Assembly (NCBI GenBank): GCA_963755335.1
Contig: CAVWJW010000002.1
Span: forward strand, 186,001 to 250,000
DNA length: 64,000 nt
Reading direction: 5' to 3'
Source: UBA10649 sp963755335
Lineage (GTDB): Bacteria > Actinomycetota > Actinomycetes > S36-B12
Both the position numbers and the translations under genes were made by a program. The notes beneath the pieces were generated by a model, which was not told the DNA's origin, searched no databases, and saw only the letters and a list, made by a program, of their open reading frames with translations. Shown here piece after piece: positions 25,873 through 34,956 of this stretch (position 1 is its first letter; every line of letters begins with the position of its first letter).

Positions 25873-27030
25873 TCAGCTGCCCGCCAGCGCCTGATCGAGG
25901 TCGGCGATGAGGTCGTCGATGGACTCGATCCCGACGGACAGCCGGACCAGGTCCGACGGCACCTCGAGGGGACTGCCGGCTGCGGAGGCGTGCGTCATCC
26001 GACCCGGGTGCTCGATCAGCGACTCCACGCCGCCCAGTGACTCGCCCAGCGTGAAGACACTGGCCCGAGCGCACACGTCAAGGGCCACGTCCTCTCCCCC
26101 GTTGGTGCGGAACGAGACCATCCCGCCGAAGTCCTTCATCTGCCGGGCAGCCACCTCGTGCCCGGGATGCGACGCCAGCCCCGGCCACCGCACCTCGGCG
26201 ACCCGCGGGTGGTCGACCAGGAAGTCGACGACGGCTCGCGCGTTGGCGCAGTGCCGGTCCATGCGCACGGCAAGGGTCTTGATGCCGCGCAGCACCAGCC
26301 ACGAGTCGAACGGGCCGGGCACCGCGCCCATCGCGTTCTGGTTGTATGCCAGCTGGTCGCCGAGCTCGGCATCGGCCGTGACGAGCGCGCCGCCCACCAC
26401 GTCGCTGTGTCCGCCGAGGTACTTCGTGGTGCTGTGCACGACGGCATCGGCACCGAGGAGGAGCGGCTGCTGGAGGTACGGCGATGCGAACGTGTTGTCG
26501 ACCACGAGGATCGCCCCGGCGGCATGGGCGACCTCGGCGATCGCGGCGATGTCGGCGATGTTGAGCAGCGGGTTGGTGGGAGTCTCGATCCAGACCACCT
26601 TGGTCCGGCCCGGGATGATCGCTGCGGCGATGGCCTCCGGGTCCGTGACCGGCGCAGGTGTGAAGTCCAGGCCCCACGGCTGGGCCACCTTCGCGAACAG
26701 GCGGTAGGTGCCGCCGTAGGCATCGTCGGGGATCACCGCATGATCGCCCGGCCGGCAGACCGTGCGCAGCAGGGTGTCCTCGGCGGCAAGTCCGGACGCG
26801 AACGCCATCGCCCGGGCACCTGCCTGGCCGGGCGCCTCCAACGAGGCGAGGCACTCCTGCAGGGCCGTCCGTGTCGGGTTGGCGCTGCGCGAGTACTCAT
26901 ACCCGGCACGCAGGCCGCCGACGCCGTCCTGGGCGAAGGTGGAGACCTGGTAGATGGGAGTGACGACCGCTCCGGTCATCGGGTCCGGCTCCTGGCCGGC
27001 GTGAATCGCGCGAGTGTCGAAACCATGCAT
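25873..27030 (-). CDS. metB: Cystathionine gamma-synthase (Cys/Met PLP family)
   Basis: 385 residues. PLP lysine in HSTTKYLGGHSD near 200, YEYSRSANPTRTALQECLASLE near 45, and DNTFASPYLQQPL near 175. The C-terminal FTLGESLGGVESLIEHPGRMTHAS fits cystathionine gamma-synthase/gamma-lyase. It makes cystathionine from an activated homoserine and cysteine (transsulfuration toward methionine); gamma-lyase activity cannot be excluded. With cbs at 36 kb, both directions of transsulfuration are covered. It shares an 18-base divergent promoter gap with msrA. Confidence 0.9.
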   Translation of the reverse strand: MHGFDTRAIHAGQEPDPMTGAVVTPIYQVSTFAQDGVGGLRAGYEYSRSANPTRTALQECLASLEAPGQAGARAMAFASGLAAEDTLLRTVCRPGDHAVIPDDAYGGTYRLFAKVAQPWGLDFTPAPVTDPEAIAAAIIPGRTKVVWIETPTNPLLNIADIAAIAEVAHAAGAILVVDNTFASPYLQQPLLLGADAVVHSTTKYLGGHSDVVGGALVTADAELGDQLAYNQNAMGAVPGPFDSWLVLRGIKTLAVRMDRHCANARAVVDFLVDHPRVAEVRWPGLASHPGHEVAARQMKDFGGMVSFRTNGGEDVALDVCARASVFTLGESLGGVESLIEHPGRMTHASAAGSPLEVPSDLVRLSVGIESIDDLIADLDQALAGS

Positions 27031-27036
27031 GTGACG

Positions 27037-27043
27037 TACCCTA
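27037..27043. promoter_or_regulatory. Overlapping divergent -10 hexamers, metB/msrA
   Basis: Plus-strand TACCCT (27037-27042) ends six bases before the msrA ATG. Minus-strand TAGGGT (27043-27038) lies seven bases from the metB ATG. The two hexamers share five base pairs within the symmetric CCCTAGGG. Confidence 0.5.
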
Positions 27044-27048
27044 GGGCG

Positions 27049-27702
27049 ATGTCAGTGTTCGGTTTCAGCAAGTCCCGCATGGTGGGACCCCAGGACGCTC
27101 TCCCCGGCCGGGCGAACCCCGTCCTCCCCGATCCCGCTCCGCATGCCGTGCTCGGCACGTCGCTGGTCGGCCCGTGGCCCGAGGGCACCGAGGTCATCTA
27201 CGTCGCGATGGGCTGCTTCTGGGGTTCCGAGGAGCTCTACTGGCGCCTGCCGGGGATCGTCACGACCAGCGCGGGCTACATGGGCGGCTACACGCCGAAC
27301 CCCACGTACGAGGAGGTGTGCACCGGTCGCACCGGCCAGACCGAGACCGTGATGGTCGCGTACGACCCGGCAGTCATCTCCACCTTCGACATCCTCAAGG
27401 CCTTCTGGGAGAACCACGACCCGACGCAGGGCTACCGGCAGGGCAACGACACCGGCACGCAGTACCGCAGCGCGATCTACTTCACGAACGACGCCCAGCG
27501 CGACCTCATCGAGCGCACGCGAGCCGCCTACGGCGACGTCATCCGCGCCCGTGGCTACGACGACATCACGACCGAGGTGGCGTCGGCCGACGACAGCACG
27601 TACTTCCTCGCCGAGGACTACCACCAGCAGTACCTCTACAAGAACCCCAACGGCTATCGCTGCCACGCCAACACCGGCCTGGCCCTGCCGGCGCTCGTCT
27701 AG
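27049..27702 (+). CDS. msrA: Peptide methionine sulfoxide reductase MsrA
   Basis: 217 residues. The catalytic motif GCFWGSEELYW (Cys near 56) reduces the S-epimer of methionine sulfoxide in proteins. YMGGYTPNPTYEEVCTGRTGQTE and the resolving segment HQQYLYKNPNGYRCHANTG, with a C-terminal cysteine, match the long actinobacterial MsrA form. Start at ATG 27049 directly after the shared promoter. Being paired divergently with metB places it in a methionine context. Confidence 0.95.
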   Translation: MSVFGFSKSRMVGPQDALPGRANPVLPDPAPHAVLGTSLVGPWPEGTEVIYVAMGCFWGSEELYWRLPGIVTTSAGYMGGYTPNPTYEEVCTGRTGQTETVMVAYDPAVISTFDILKAFWENHDPTQGYRQGNDTGTQYRSAIYFTNDAQRDLIERTRAAYGDVIRARGYDDITTEVASADDSTYFLAEDYHQQYLYKNPNGYRCHANTGLALPALV

Positions 27703-27729
27703 TCGCTGCCGATCACGCCGCCGCGTTCG

Positions 27730-29157
27730 TCACGCCCGGGGCAGCGTGAAGCTGAAGTCGGAGCCCTCACCGAGCGCGCTGGTCACCTGCACCTGACCGC
27801 CGTGGGCCTCCACGATCGACTTGACGATCGCCAGCCCGAGGCCGCTGCCCCCGTACACCCGGGATCGCGCCTCGTCGGTCCGGTAGAGCCGTTCGAAGAC
27901 GCGATCGCAGTCCGCGGGGCTCAGGCCGATCCCGTGGTCGACGACGTCGACGCGTACCAGGTCCGGACCATCCGGCGTCGCTGTCGCGATCGTCAGCTCC
28001 ACCGGCGAGTCCTCACCCGAGTACCGCAGGGCGTTCGACAGCAGGTTGTCGATCACCTGACGCAACTGACGGCGGTCCCCGCTGACCCATGACTCCGGTC
28101 CGCTGGCCTGGACGCTGACCGAGCGCTCGGGGTGTGTTGCCCGCGCCGCATCGACGGCGGCCTCGACCACCTCCTGCAGGTCGATGCCCTCTCGCTCGAG
28201 TGGACGCTGCTGGTCGAGTCGGGCGAGCAGCTGCAGGTCGTCGACGAGGCTGCCCATGCGCATGGCCTCGTCCTGGATGCGGGACACCGCCACGTCGGGA
28301 TCGCTCGCGGCGCCCTGCTCGAGCAGCTCGGCGTAGCCCCTGATGCTCGTCAGCGGGGTGCGCAACTCGTGGCCAGCATCGGCGACGAAGCGCCTCATGC
28401 GCTCCTCGGACGCCCGAGCCTGGCTCTCGGATTCCTGTTGCGCCGCAAAGGATTCCTCGATGCGGGTGACCATGGTGTTGAAGGACGTGGACAGCTCATG
28501 CACCTCGGTGCTCGATGCATCGTCCGAGACCCGCAGCGTGAGGTCGCCTGCAGCGATCTCCTGGGCCGTGTCCGCCATGACGTCGAGCGGCTTCAGGCTG
28601 CGACGGACGAGGACGTAGCCGATGCCACCGGCGATCACGACGACGGCCACGCCGACCAGCAGCTGCAGCAGCACCAGGCGCGTCACGGTGGCCTGGACGT
28701 CGGCCATCGGGTACGCCGCGATCGCCCAGCCGGCTCCCGCCGAGAGGACGGTCACCTTCATGCGCCACTGGTCGTTGCCGTCGACCGACCCCACCGAGAA
28801 CGGCACCTCCGACAGGAGCGGCAGCTCACCGGCACTGGGCACGATCGGGGTGACCCCGGGGTCGGAGTCGGGGGTGCTCAGGACGGTCGAACTGCCGTCG
28901 GAGGCGACGATCTGGAGGAAGAACCGCGACGGCGGCCGCGCCGGGCGGCTGGCGTCGTCCTGGTCGGCTGGCGGTGGGGCGTTGCCGAACTGCTCCAGGC
29001 GATGGCTGTCGGCCACGAGCTGCTCGTCGATGCGGTCCACCAGATAGCCACGCAGCGCGGTCGTCGCGATGAAGCTCGACAGGAACAGGCCGATCGACAG
29101 CAGCAGCACGAGGACGATGGTCAGCTTGACCCGGAGCGGGCGCCGCCTCATGCGCAT
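27730..29157 (-). CDS. Sensor histidine kinase
   Basis: 475 residues. Two membrane helices (LTIVLVLLLSIGLFLSSFIAT and LVLLQLLVGVAVVVIAGGIGYVLV) bound an exported sensor region of about 125 residues. A HAMP domain follows, then the dimerisation/phosphorylation box DAGHELRTPLTSIRGY, and the ATP lid with NLLSNALRYSG, VVDHGIGLSP and GGSGLGLAIV. It phosphorylates the adjacent regulator, whose stop overlaps its ATG by one base. The facing efflux operon is the probable target. The signal is unknown; cell-envelope stress or an antimicrobial peptide is a reasonable guess. Confidence 0.93.
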   Translation of the reverse strand: MRMRRRPLRVKLTIVLVLLLSIGLFLSSFIATTALRGYLVDRIDEQLVADSHRLEQFGNAPPPADQDDASRPARPPSRFFLQIVASDGSSTVLSTPDSDPGVTPIVPSAGELPLLSEVPFSVGSVDGNDQWRMKVTVLSAGAGWAIAAYPMADVQATVTRLVLLQLLVGVAVVVIAGGIGYVLVRRSLKPLDVMADTAQEIAAGDLTLRVSDDASSTEVHELSTSFNTMVTRIEESFAAQQESESQARASEERMRRFVADAGHELRTPLTSIRGYAELLEQGAASDPDVAVSRIQDEAMRMGSLVDDLQLLARLDQQRPLEREGIDLQEVVEAAVDAARATHPERSVSVQASGPESWVSGDRRQLRQVIDNLLSNALRYSGEDSPVELTIATATPDGPDLVRVDVVDHGIGLSPADCDRVFERLYRTDEARSRVYGGSGLGLAIVKSIVEAHGGQVQVTSALGEGSDFSFTLPRA

Positions 29158-29864
29158 CACGACTTCGCTGTCCGCAGGACGTAGCCGACGCCGCGGACGG
29201 TGTGGATGAGCGGCGGCGCGTCGACATCGACCTTGCGGCGCAGGTACGAGATGTAGGACTCGACCACGTTCATCTCGCCGCCGAAGTCGTACTGCCACAC
29301 GTGGTCGAGGATCCGTGCCTTGCTCACGACCGTCTCCGCGTTCTCCACGAGGTAGGCCAGGAGTCGGAACTCCGTGGGCGACAGTGAGATCTCGCGCCCG
29401 TCGCGGAAGACCTCGTGCGCCGCCACGTCCAGCTCGAGATCGGCGTACGTCAGGACGTCGCGGCGGACGGCCTGCGGTGCCCGACCCGTGCGCTTGAGGA
29501 CGACGCGGATCCGGGCGACCACCTCGCTGAGGCTGAACGGCTTGACGATGTAGTCGTCGCCACCGATGGTCAGGCCGGTCACACGGTCGTCGACCGCATC
29601 CTTGGCCGTCAGGAAGAGGACGGGGAACTGGTACCCGTCGGCCCGCAGGCTGCGCACCAGGTCGAAGCCGTTCAGTCCCGGCATCATCACGTCGGTGACC
29701 ATGAGGTCGGGCTGGACCTCCTTGGCGAGCGACAGCGCGGTCTTGCCGTCGAGGCAGGTCACGACCTCGAAGCCGTGGAAGCGCAGGCTCGCCTCGAGGA
29801 GCTCGACGATGTTCTGCTCGTCGTCGACGACGAGCAGACGGGCTTCGGGTGCAGGAGTGGCCAC
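29157..29864 (-). CDS. OmpR-family response regulator
   Basis: 235 residues from GTG 29864. Receiver domain with the acidic pocket LLVVDDE, phospho-acceptor LMVTDVMMPG and the conserved Lys in DYIVKPFSL, then a winged-helix domain (LSPTEFRLLAYLVENAETVVSKARILDHVW...VVESYISYLRRKVD). A start at an upstream ATG would add non-receiver residues and is less likely. It is the first gene of the two-component operon and probably binds the 11-bp-spaced half-sites at 29897-29972. Confidence 0.94.
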   Translation of the reverse strand: MATPAPEARLLVVDDEQNIVELLEASLRFHGFEVVTCLDGKTALSLAKEVQPDLMVTDVMMPGLNGFDLVRSLRADGYQFPVLFLTAKDAVDDRVTGLTIGGDDYIVKPFSLSEVVARIRVVLKRTGRAPQAVRRDVLTYADLELDVAAHEVFRDGREISLSPTEFRLLAYLVENAETVVSKARILDHVWQYDFGGEMNVVESYISYLRRKVDVDAPPLIHTVRGVGYVLRTAKS

Positions 29865-29896
29865 GGACCAACACTCCCGCATGCAGCCGTGTGTTC

Positions 29897-29972
29897 GCTG
29901 TGCGAATCCTGTCAGTTTCCTGTGAACCGAAGTCACAGGGAACCCCCACTGGATTCACAGGGTCCTCACAGG
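29897..29972. promoter_or_regulatory. Phased half-site array between the two-component and efflux operons
   Basis: Half-sites related to CCTGTGA occur at 29897 (GCTGTGC), 29908 (CCTGTCA) and 29919 (CCTGTGA), each 11 bp apart. In the opposite sense TCACAGG occurs at 29933, 29955 and 29966, at 22 and 11 bp. The pair TTCCTGTGA / TCACAGGGAA around 29917-29942 is also an inverted repeat. OmpR-type regulators bind tandem half-sites at about 11 bp, so each transcript appears to have its own tandem site. Confidence 0.6.
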
Positions 29973-29993
29973 AAGGCTCATGACAATCGTGGC

Positions 29994-31764
29994 ATGAAGC
30001 GTCGGATCGTCTGGATCAACATCGGGCTGGCCTTGGTCGTTCTCGCAGCGGGCGGCGGGGGCGTACTACGCGTTCTTCGCGCCCAAGCAGCAGACGGCCA
30101 CCGGAGGCCGGGTCGTCGCGGTTCAGAAGGGCAGCGTGGCCGAGACGGTCACCGCCACGGGGACCGTGGCGACGGCCGGCACTCTCGATCTGTCGTTCTC
30201 CACAAACGGCACCGTGGCCAAGGTGAAGGTCGCCGACGGCGACAAGGTCAAGAAGGGCCAACCCCTCATCCTGCTGGATTCGTCCACGGCCCAAGACGCG
30301 CTCGTGAACGCCCGCAGCTCGTATGTCCAGGCCGTCAACGGCAAGGCACAGGGCGCGGTGTCCCTCGCCCAGGCGCAGCTGTCGATCGCGCAAGCGGCCA
30401 AAGCCGTCGACGACGCCAAGAAGAACGCCGGCCTGAACAAGGCGTCGTACGCCCAGGCGATCTCGACGGCCAAGGCCACCCTGGCCAGCGCCAGGTCGAA
30501 GTGGTCCGACGCCTGCCTGGATCCCAACGGTGTGTGCCCTGACTCCGACGCCTGGGCGCAGCTCAGGGCCGCCGAAGCCGATGTCGTCACCGCCAAGACG
30601 GCGTACGACCAGGCCGTTCAGTCCGCGTCGGCGGGCCAGACGACGAACACGATCAAGAGCAACCAGGCGCAGGTGGATGTCGCATCCGCCCAGGCGAAGC
30701 AGAACAGTGACTGCACGACGTACGGATCGTCGTCGCAGCAGTGCTCGTCTGCAGTCGATGGCGTTCGATCTGCGCAGCAGCAGCTGGAGCTCGCACAGAA
30801 CAGCCAAACCACCGCCGCGACGCAGGGCCAGCAGACGCTCGTCAATGCGGATGCCAAGGTCACCCAGGCGAACATCTCCCTCAAGCGGCTGCAGGGCTCC
30901 CTCGCAAAGTCGGCCCATGATGCTGTCAAGGCTGCTCAGGAGGGCCTCGACGCGGCACAGCTGAGTCAGAAGAAGGGGCTCGCGACTGATCAGCAGGCTA
31001 TCGACAAGGCCCAGCAGTCGCTGGCTGACGCACGTCTGTCCGAGCAGGCCGCGGCGGTCGGATCGGGCTCGACGTCCGCAAATCAGGCGCAGATCGCGGT
31101 AGCGAAGGCCGGCCTTTCCGCTGCTCAGAAGACCGTCGACGCGACCGTGCTGATCGCCCCGACCTCGGGCAGGGTCGCGTCCATCACGGTGACCAAGGGC
31201 GCAGCCGCACAGGCCGGCACCACGGTTGCCACGCTCCTGCCGAAGGGCAAGTACGACGTCACCGCGGACTTCGCCGAGGCCGACGCGCTCAAGGTCAAGG
31301 TCGGCCAGAAGGCCGCCGTCACGTTCGACGCACTGCCCAACACATCAGCAACCGGAATCGTCACCGCGGTCGACACCCTTCCCACCGCAGGGCAGAACGT
31401 CACCACCTACGGCGTGACCGTCACTCTCGACACCGCCCCGACAGGGCTCAAGCAGGGCATGAGCGCAAGCGTGGTCGTCACGGCCAACGAGGCCGCCGAC
31501 GTCCTGTGGGTGCCCACCGCGGCCATCACCACCGCTGGGGGGCAGAGCACGGTGACCGTTCGCAAGGACGGCAAGGACACCACGGTTCAGGTGACCACGG
31601 GTCTGGCCGGCGACACCGGCACCGAGGTCACGTCGGGCGTCTCGGAAGGCGATCAGCTCGTCGTGAGCACGGCAACGAGCGGCAGCAGCGGATTCGGCTT
31701 CCCCGTGGGCGGCATCCCGGGTGGGCTGAGCGGCGGCCGTACCGGTGGCGGGGGGAGAGGCTGA
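29994..31764 (+). CDS. HlyD/MacA-type efflux adaptor (frameshifted near 5' end)
   Basis: From ATG 29994 the frame gives a membrane anchor (RRIVWINIGLALVVLAAGGG). Removing one G from the run of five at 30057-30061 joins it to YYAFFAPKQQTATGG...VAVQKGSVAETVTATGTV. The rest has a biotinyl-lipoyl half (LDLSFSTNGTVAKVKVADGDKVKKGQPLILLD), a long Ala/Gln-rich coiled-coil hairpin (about 80-330), the second lipoyl half (ATVLIAPTSGRVASITVTKGAA) and a beta-barrel region. A Gly-rich tail ends it. It is the periplasmic-type adaptor of a MacAB-like ABC exporter and overlaps the ATPase gene (TGATG). Confidence 0.85.
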
Positions 31765-32495
31765 TGGCCCCCGTCATCTCACTCGAGGCGATCACCAAGG
31801 TGTACGGCATGGGAGAGACAACCGTGCATGCGCTGCGCGGCATCGACTTCGCCGTCGAGCGCGGCGACTATGTCGCGATCATGGGCGCGTCCGGCTCGGG
31901 CAAGTCCACGCTGATGAACATCATCGGAGCGCTCGACAACGCGACCGCTGGTCACTACGAACTCGACGGCATCAACATCGATTCGCTCGACGAGTCGGCG
32001 CTGTCCATCGTGCGCAACCGAAAGATCGGGTTCATCTTCCAGTCGTTCAACCTCATCCCGCGCACGTCGGCCCTCTCCAACGTGGAACTCCCCCTCCTCT
32101 ACCGCGGAGTGGGCCGGCGCGAGCGCACGGCACGAGCAACCGCGGCACTCACCGCGGTCGGGCTCGAGGGCCGCATGGACCACGAGCCGAATGAGCTCTC
32201 CGGCGGACAGCAGCAGCGGGTGGCCGTCGCCCGGGCCCTGGTCGCCGAGCCGTCACTCCTGCTGGCCGACGAGCCGACGGGCAACCTCGACAGCAAGTCC
32301 ACCACGGACGTGCTCGACCTCATGGATCAGATGCACGCCGAGGGTCGGACGATCGTGATGATCACGCACGAGGACGACGTGGCCCATCGGGCCGACCGCG
32401 TCATCACTCTCATCGACGGCCTGATCGCCGATGACCGCTGGAATCGCCCCCGCGGTGAGCGGCGCCTGGCCAGCACCGGAATCGAGCCCTCGTGA
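31764..32495 (+). CDS. MacB-type ABC transporter ATP-binding protein
   Basis: 243 residues. Walker A GASGSGKST near 43, signature LSGGQQQRVAVARALV, Walker B LLLADEPTGNLDSKST. The DEPTGNLD form and an ATPase separate from the permease are typical of the LolD/MacB/FtsE group. Translation is coupled at both ends (TGATG with the adaptor, GTGA with the permease). Confidence 0.94.
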   Translation: MAPVISLEAITKVYGMGETTVHALRGIDFAVERGDYVAIMGASGSGKSTLMNIIGALDNATAGHYELDGINIDSLDESALSIVRNRKIGFIFQSFNLIPRTSALSNVELPLLYRGVGRRERTARATAALTAVGLEGRMDHEPNELSGGQQQRVAVARALVAEPSLLLADEPTGNLDSKSTTDVLDLMDQMHAEGRTIVMITHEDDVAHRADRVITLIDGLIADDRWNRPRGERRLASTGIEPS

Positions 32496-33703
32496 ACCTC
32501 CTCGAGACACTGCGCATCGGCATCCGAGGCGTCGCCGCCAATCGGCTGCGCTCGGGACTGACGATCCTCGGAATCCTCATCGGCGTGGCCGCCGTCATCG
32601 TGCTCGTGGCCGTCGGAAACGGCTCCTCGCAGGCTGTCACCAGTCGTCTGGAGCGACTCGGCACGAACACACTGACCATCCGGCACGGTACCTTCGGCCC
32701 GCCCGGGTCGACTCCGCGAACGCAGTTCAAGGACCTCACGGTGGCCGATGCCAAGGCCCTCATGGACACCACGGTGTCACCCGACGTGAAGAGTGCCGCA
32801 CCCGTCGTGACATCGCAGGCCACCTGCACGTACGAAGGCACGACGCATTCGACCGACGTCACCGGCACCTGGCCGAGCTACTTCGAGGCGTCCAACTCCA
32901 AGGTCGCCACCGGCACGTACTTCGTCAACGACGACGTCCTGAACAGCCGACGCACCATGGTGATCGGCAAGACCGTGGCCACCGACCTCTTCGGAACCGT
33001 CGACCCGATCGACAAGGTCATCGAGTGCGGCGGGATCCCGTTCACGGTGGTGGGCGTCCTCGAGTCGAAGGGGTCGTCCGGCTTCCAGGATGCAGACGAC
33101 GTCGCGATCGCACCGCTCAGCACGGTCCAGAACCACCTGACCGGCTACGGCAGCCTGGACTCCGTGCTGGTCGAGGCCAGTTCCTCCGGCGTGATGGACG
33201 CCGCTCAATCGGAGGTCTACTCCGTGCTCGACGAGCGGCACAGCATCACCGACACGAGCAATCGCGACTATCAGGTCCTCAATCAGGCCAGCTTGCTGTC
33301 CACGGTCCAGGACACGACCCAGGTCTTCACCGTCCTGCTGGGTGCGGTGGCCGCGATCAGCCTGCTCGTGGGCGGCATCGGCATCACGAACATCATGCTG
33401 GTGACTGTGACCGAGCGAACGCGTGAGATCGGCATCCGGAAGGCCATCGGCGCCAGCAAGGGCGCGATTCTCGGCCAGTTCCTGGTGGAGGCCACGGTCC
33501 TCTCGATCATCGGCGGACTGGCGGGGGTGGCGCTCGCGCTCTTCGTGACGAGATTCCAGATCGTCGGAATCACCCCGGTGATCATGCCCATCTCCGTGAT
33601 CGGCGCGTTCGCCGTGTCGGTCGCCCTCGGCCTCTTCTTCGGCAGCTACCCCGCGAACCGAGCCGCATCCCTCCGACCGATCGAGGCACTGAGACATGAG
33701 TGA
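32492..33703 (+). CDS. MacB-type ABC transporter permease (FtsX-like)
   Basis: 403 residues. One N-terminal helix (LRSGLTILGILIGVAAVIVLVAVG), a large exported MacB_PCD domain of about 230 residues, and three C-terminal helices (VFTVLLGAVAAISLLVGGIGITNIM, ATVLSIIGGLAGVALALFV, VSVALGLFFGSYPA), with the family's cytoplasmic loop TERTREIGIRKAIGASKGAIL. It is the mechanotransmitting permease of the exporter. A C/C pair in the exported domain may form a disulfide. Confidence 0.93.
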   Translation: MNLLETLRIGIRGVAANRLRSGLTILGILIGVAAVIVLVAVGNGSSQAVTSRLERLGTNTLTIRHGTFGPPGSTPRTQFKDLTVADAKALMDTTVSPDVKSAAPVVTSQATCTYEGTTHSTDVTGTWPSYFEASNSKVATGTYFVNDDVLNSRRTMVIGKTVATDLFGTVDPIDKVIECGGIPFTVVGVLESKGSSGFQDADDVAIAPLSTVQNHLTGYGSLDSVLVEASSSGVMDAAQSEVYSVLDERHSITDTSNRDYQVLNQASLLSTVQDTTQVFTVLLGAVAAISLLVGGIGITNIMLVTVTERTREIGIRKAIGASKGAILGQFLVEATVLSIIGGLAGVALALFVTRFQIVGITPVIMPISVIGAFAVSVALGLFFGSYPANRAASLRPIEALRHE

Positions 33704-34337
33704 GCCCAACGCCGTTACCTACACGGACGCGCTGCCGCCGGACGACAAGGCCAATGACGACGACCTGGCGGCGCTCCTCGCGAAGCGGCAGCACGCCAAG
33801 CCCAACCGGATGACGTGGGCGCTCCTCACACTGCTGGTCCTCATGGCGGGGTTCGTTGGCGGTGCGGCGGCGTATGCGCACTTCGGTACCACGAGCAACC
33901 AGAGCACGCGCACTTTCGCCGGATTCCCTGGCGCAGGGGCGTTCCCAGGTGGCGCAGGCAGTTCCGCGGCGGGCGGCGCACCGGCAGCGGGCGGCTTCGG
34001 CAACGCGACCATCGGCACCGTCAAACTCGTCGATGGACAGAACCTTTACCTCACGACCACGAACGGCGAGACGGTCAAGGTCAAGGTCCCGGCATCCACC
34101 CCGGTGACCGCGCAGAAGGACGTCTCGCTGACCGACCTCGCAAGCGGGTCAACCGTCATCGTCCGCGGCGAGAAGGCCTCGGATGGCACCGTGAGCGCAA
34201 CGTCGGTGTCGCAAGGTGGATTCGCCGGCGCCGGACAGCGTTCGAGCGGGGCGGCATCGTCTGGCGCGCCGACGAGCGACACGAACCAGCAGCCCAGTTC
34301 CCTCCCATCCTCACCCCCGTCTCAAGGAGCCCCGTGA
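33696..34337 (+). CDS. Membrane-anchored extracytoplasmic protein of the efflux operon
   Basis: 213 residues. A charged cytoplasmic start, one helix (WALLTLLVLMAGFVGGAAAYA), a Gly/Ala-rich linker, then a small beta-rich domain (IGTVKLVDGQNLYLTTTNGETVKVKVPASTPVTA...STVIVRGEKASDGTVSATSV) resembling DUF5666-type OB-like modules, and a Pro/Ser tail. It overlaps the permease gene by eight bases and so belongs to the efflux operon. Function unknown; it may modulate the exporter from outside the membrane. Confidence 0.75.
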   Translation: MSEPNAVTYTDALPPDDKANDDDLAALLAKRQHAKPNRMTWALLTLLVLMAGFVGGAAAYAHFGTTSNQSTRTFAGFPGAGAFPGGAGSSAAGGAPAAGGFGNATIGTVKLVDGQNLYLTTTNGETVKVKVPASTPVTAQKDVSLTDLASGSTVIVRGEKASDGTVSATSVSQGGFAGAGQRSSGAASSGAPTSDTNQQPSSLPSSPPSQGAP

Positions 34338-34956
34338 TGCCCAGCCCCACACGACCAGCCGCCCTCGTGACCGGCGGAGCTCTGCTGCTCCTGCTGCTCT
34401 CGGCGTGCGGCGGCAGCGCCACCACCGACGCCTCGACCTCCGCGGCCGCCGCCGCGCCATCCGCGACCGCATCGACCGGTGCAGCCGGCGGGCCTGGTGC
34501 GGACTTCAGTGCCTACCGCGACTGCATGTCCAAGAACGGCGTGACGCTGCCCGACTTCGGCGGCCAGCGCGCGAACGGCGCACGTCCCAGTGGCATCCCG
34601 ACCACTCCCCCCAGTCGGTGCGCCATCCGGTGCCCCAGGGGCTGGCGGCGCGGGCGGCTTCCCACTGCCCGCGGGCGTCGATCAGGCGACCTTCGACAAG
34701 GCGCAGGCCGCGTGTGCCTCGCTCCGACCGCAGTTCGGCAATCGCGGCTTCCGGGCAGGTCGATGCGACGGCCCTTGCCGCGTTCAAGTCCTGCCTCACC
34801 GATCACCAGGTCGCGGTGCCCGCGGGCAACGACTTCATGCGCCGGCTGGATCGCACGGACGCGAAGGTGAGCGCGGCTCTCAAGACGTGCGCACCCCTGC
34901 TGCCACAGCCGGGTGCGGGTAACGCGTCGGCGACACCGGCGCCCGCCGCCACCTAG
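34337..34956 (+). pseudogene. Secreted lipoprotein at the end of the efflux operon (two frameshifts)
   Basis: ATG 34337 has AAGGAG eight bases upstream. The signal peptide ends in a lipobox (LLLLLLSACGGS). The mature part repeats a motif of the type FSAYRDCMSKNGVTLPDF...TFDKAQAACASLRPQF, then ALAAFKSCLTDHQVAVP...SAALKTCAPLLP. Frame breaks lie near 34610 (an extra C in a run of six) and near 34757. With both repaired the protein has about 205 residues with paired cysteines. I recognise it as the small Cys-containing lipoprotein that follows actinobacterial MacAB operons, role unknown. Confidence 0.65.
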
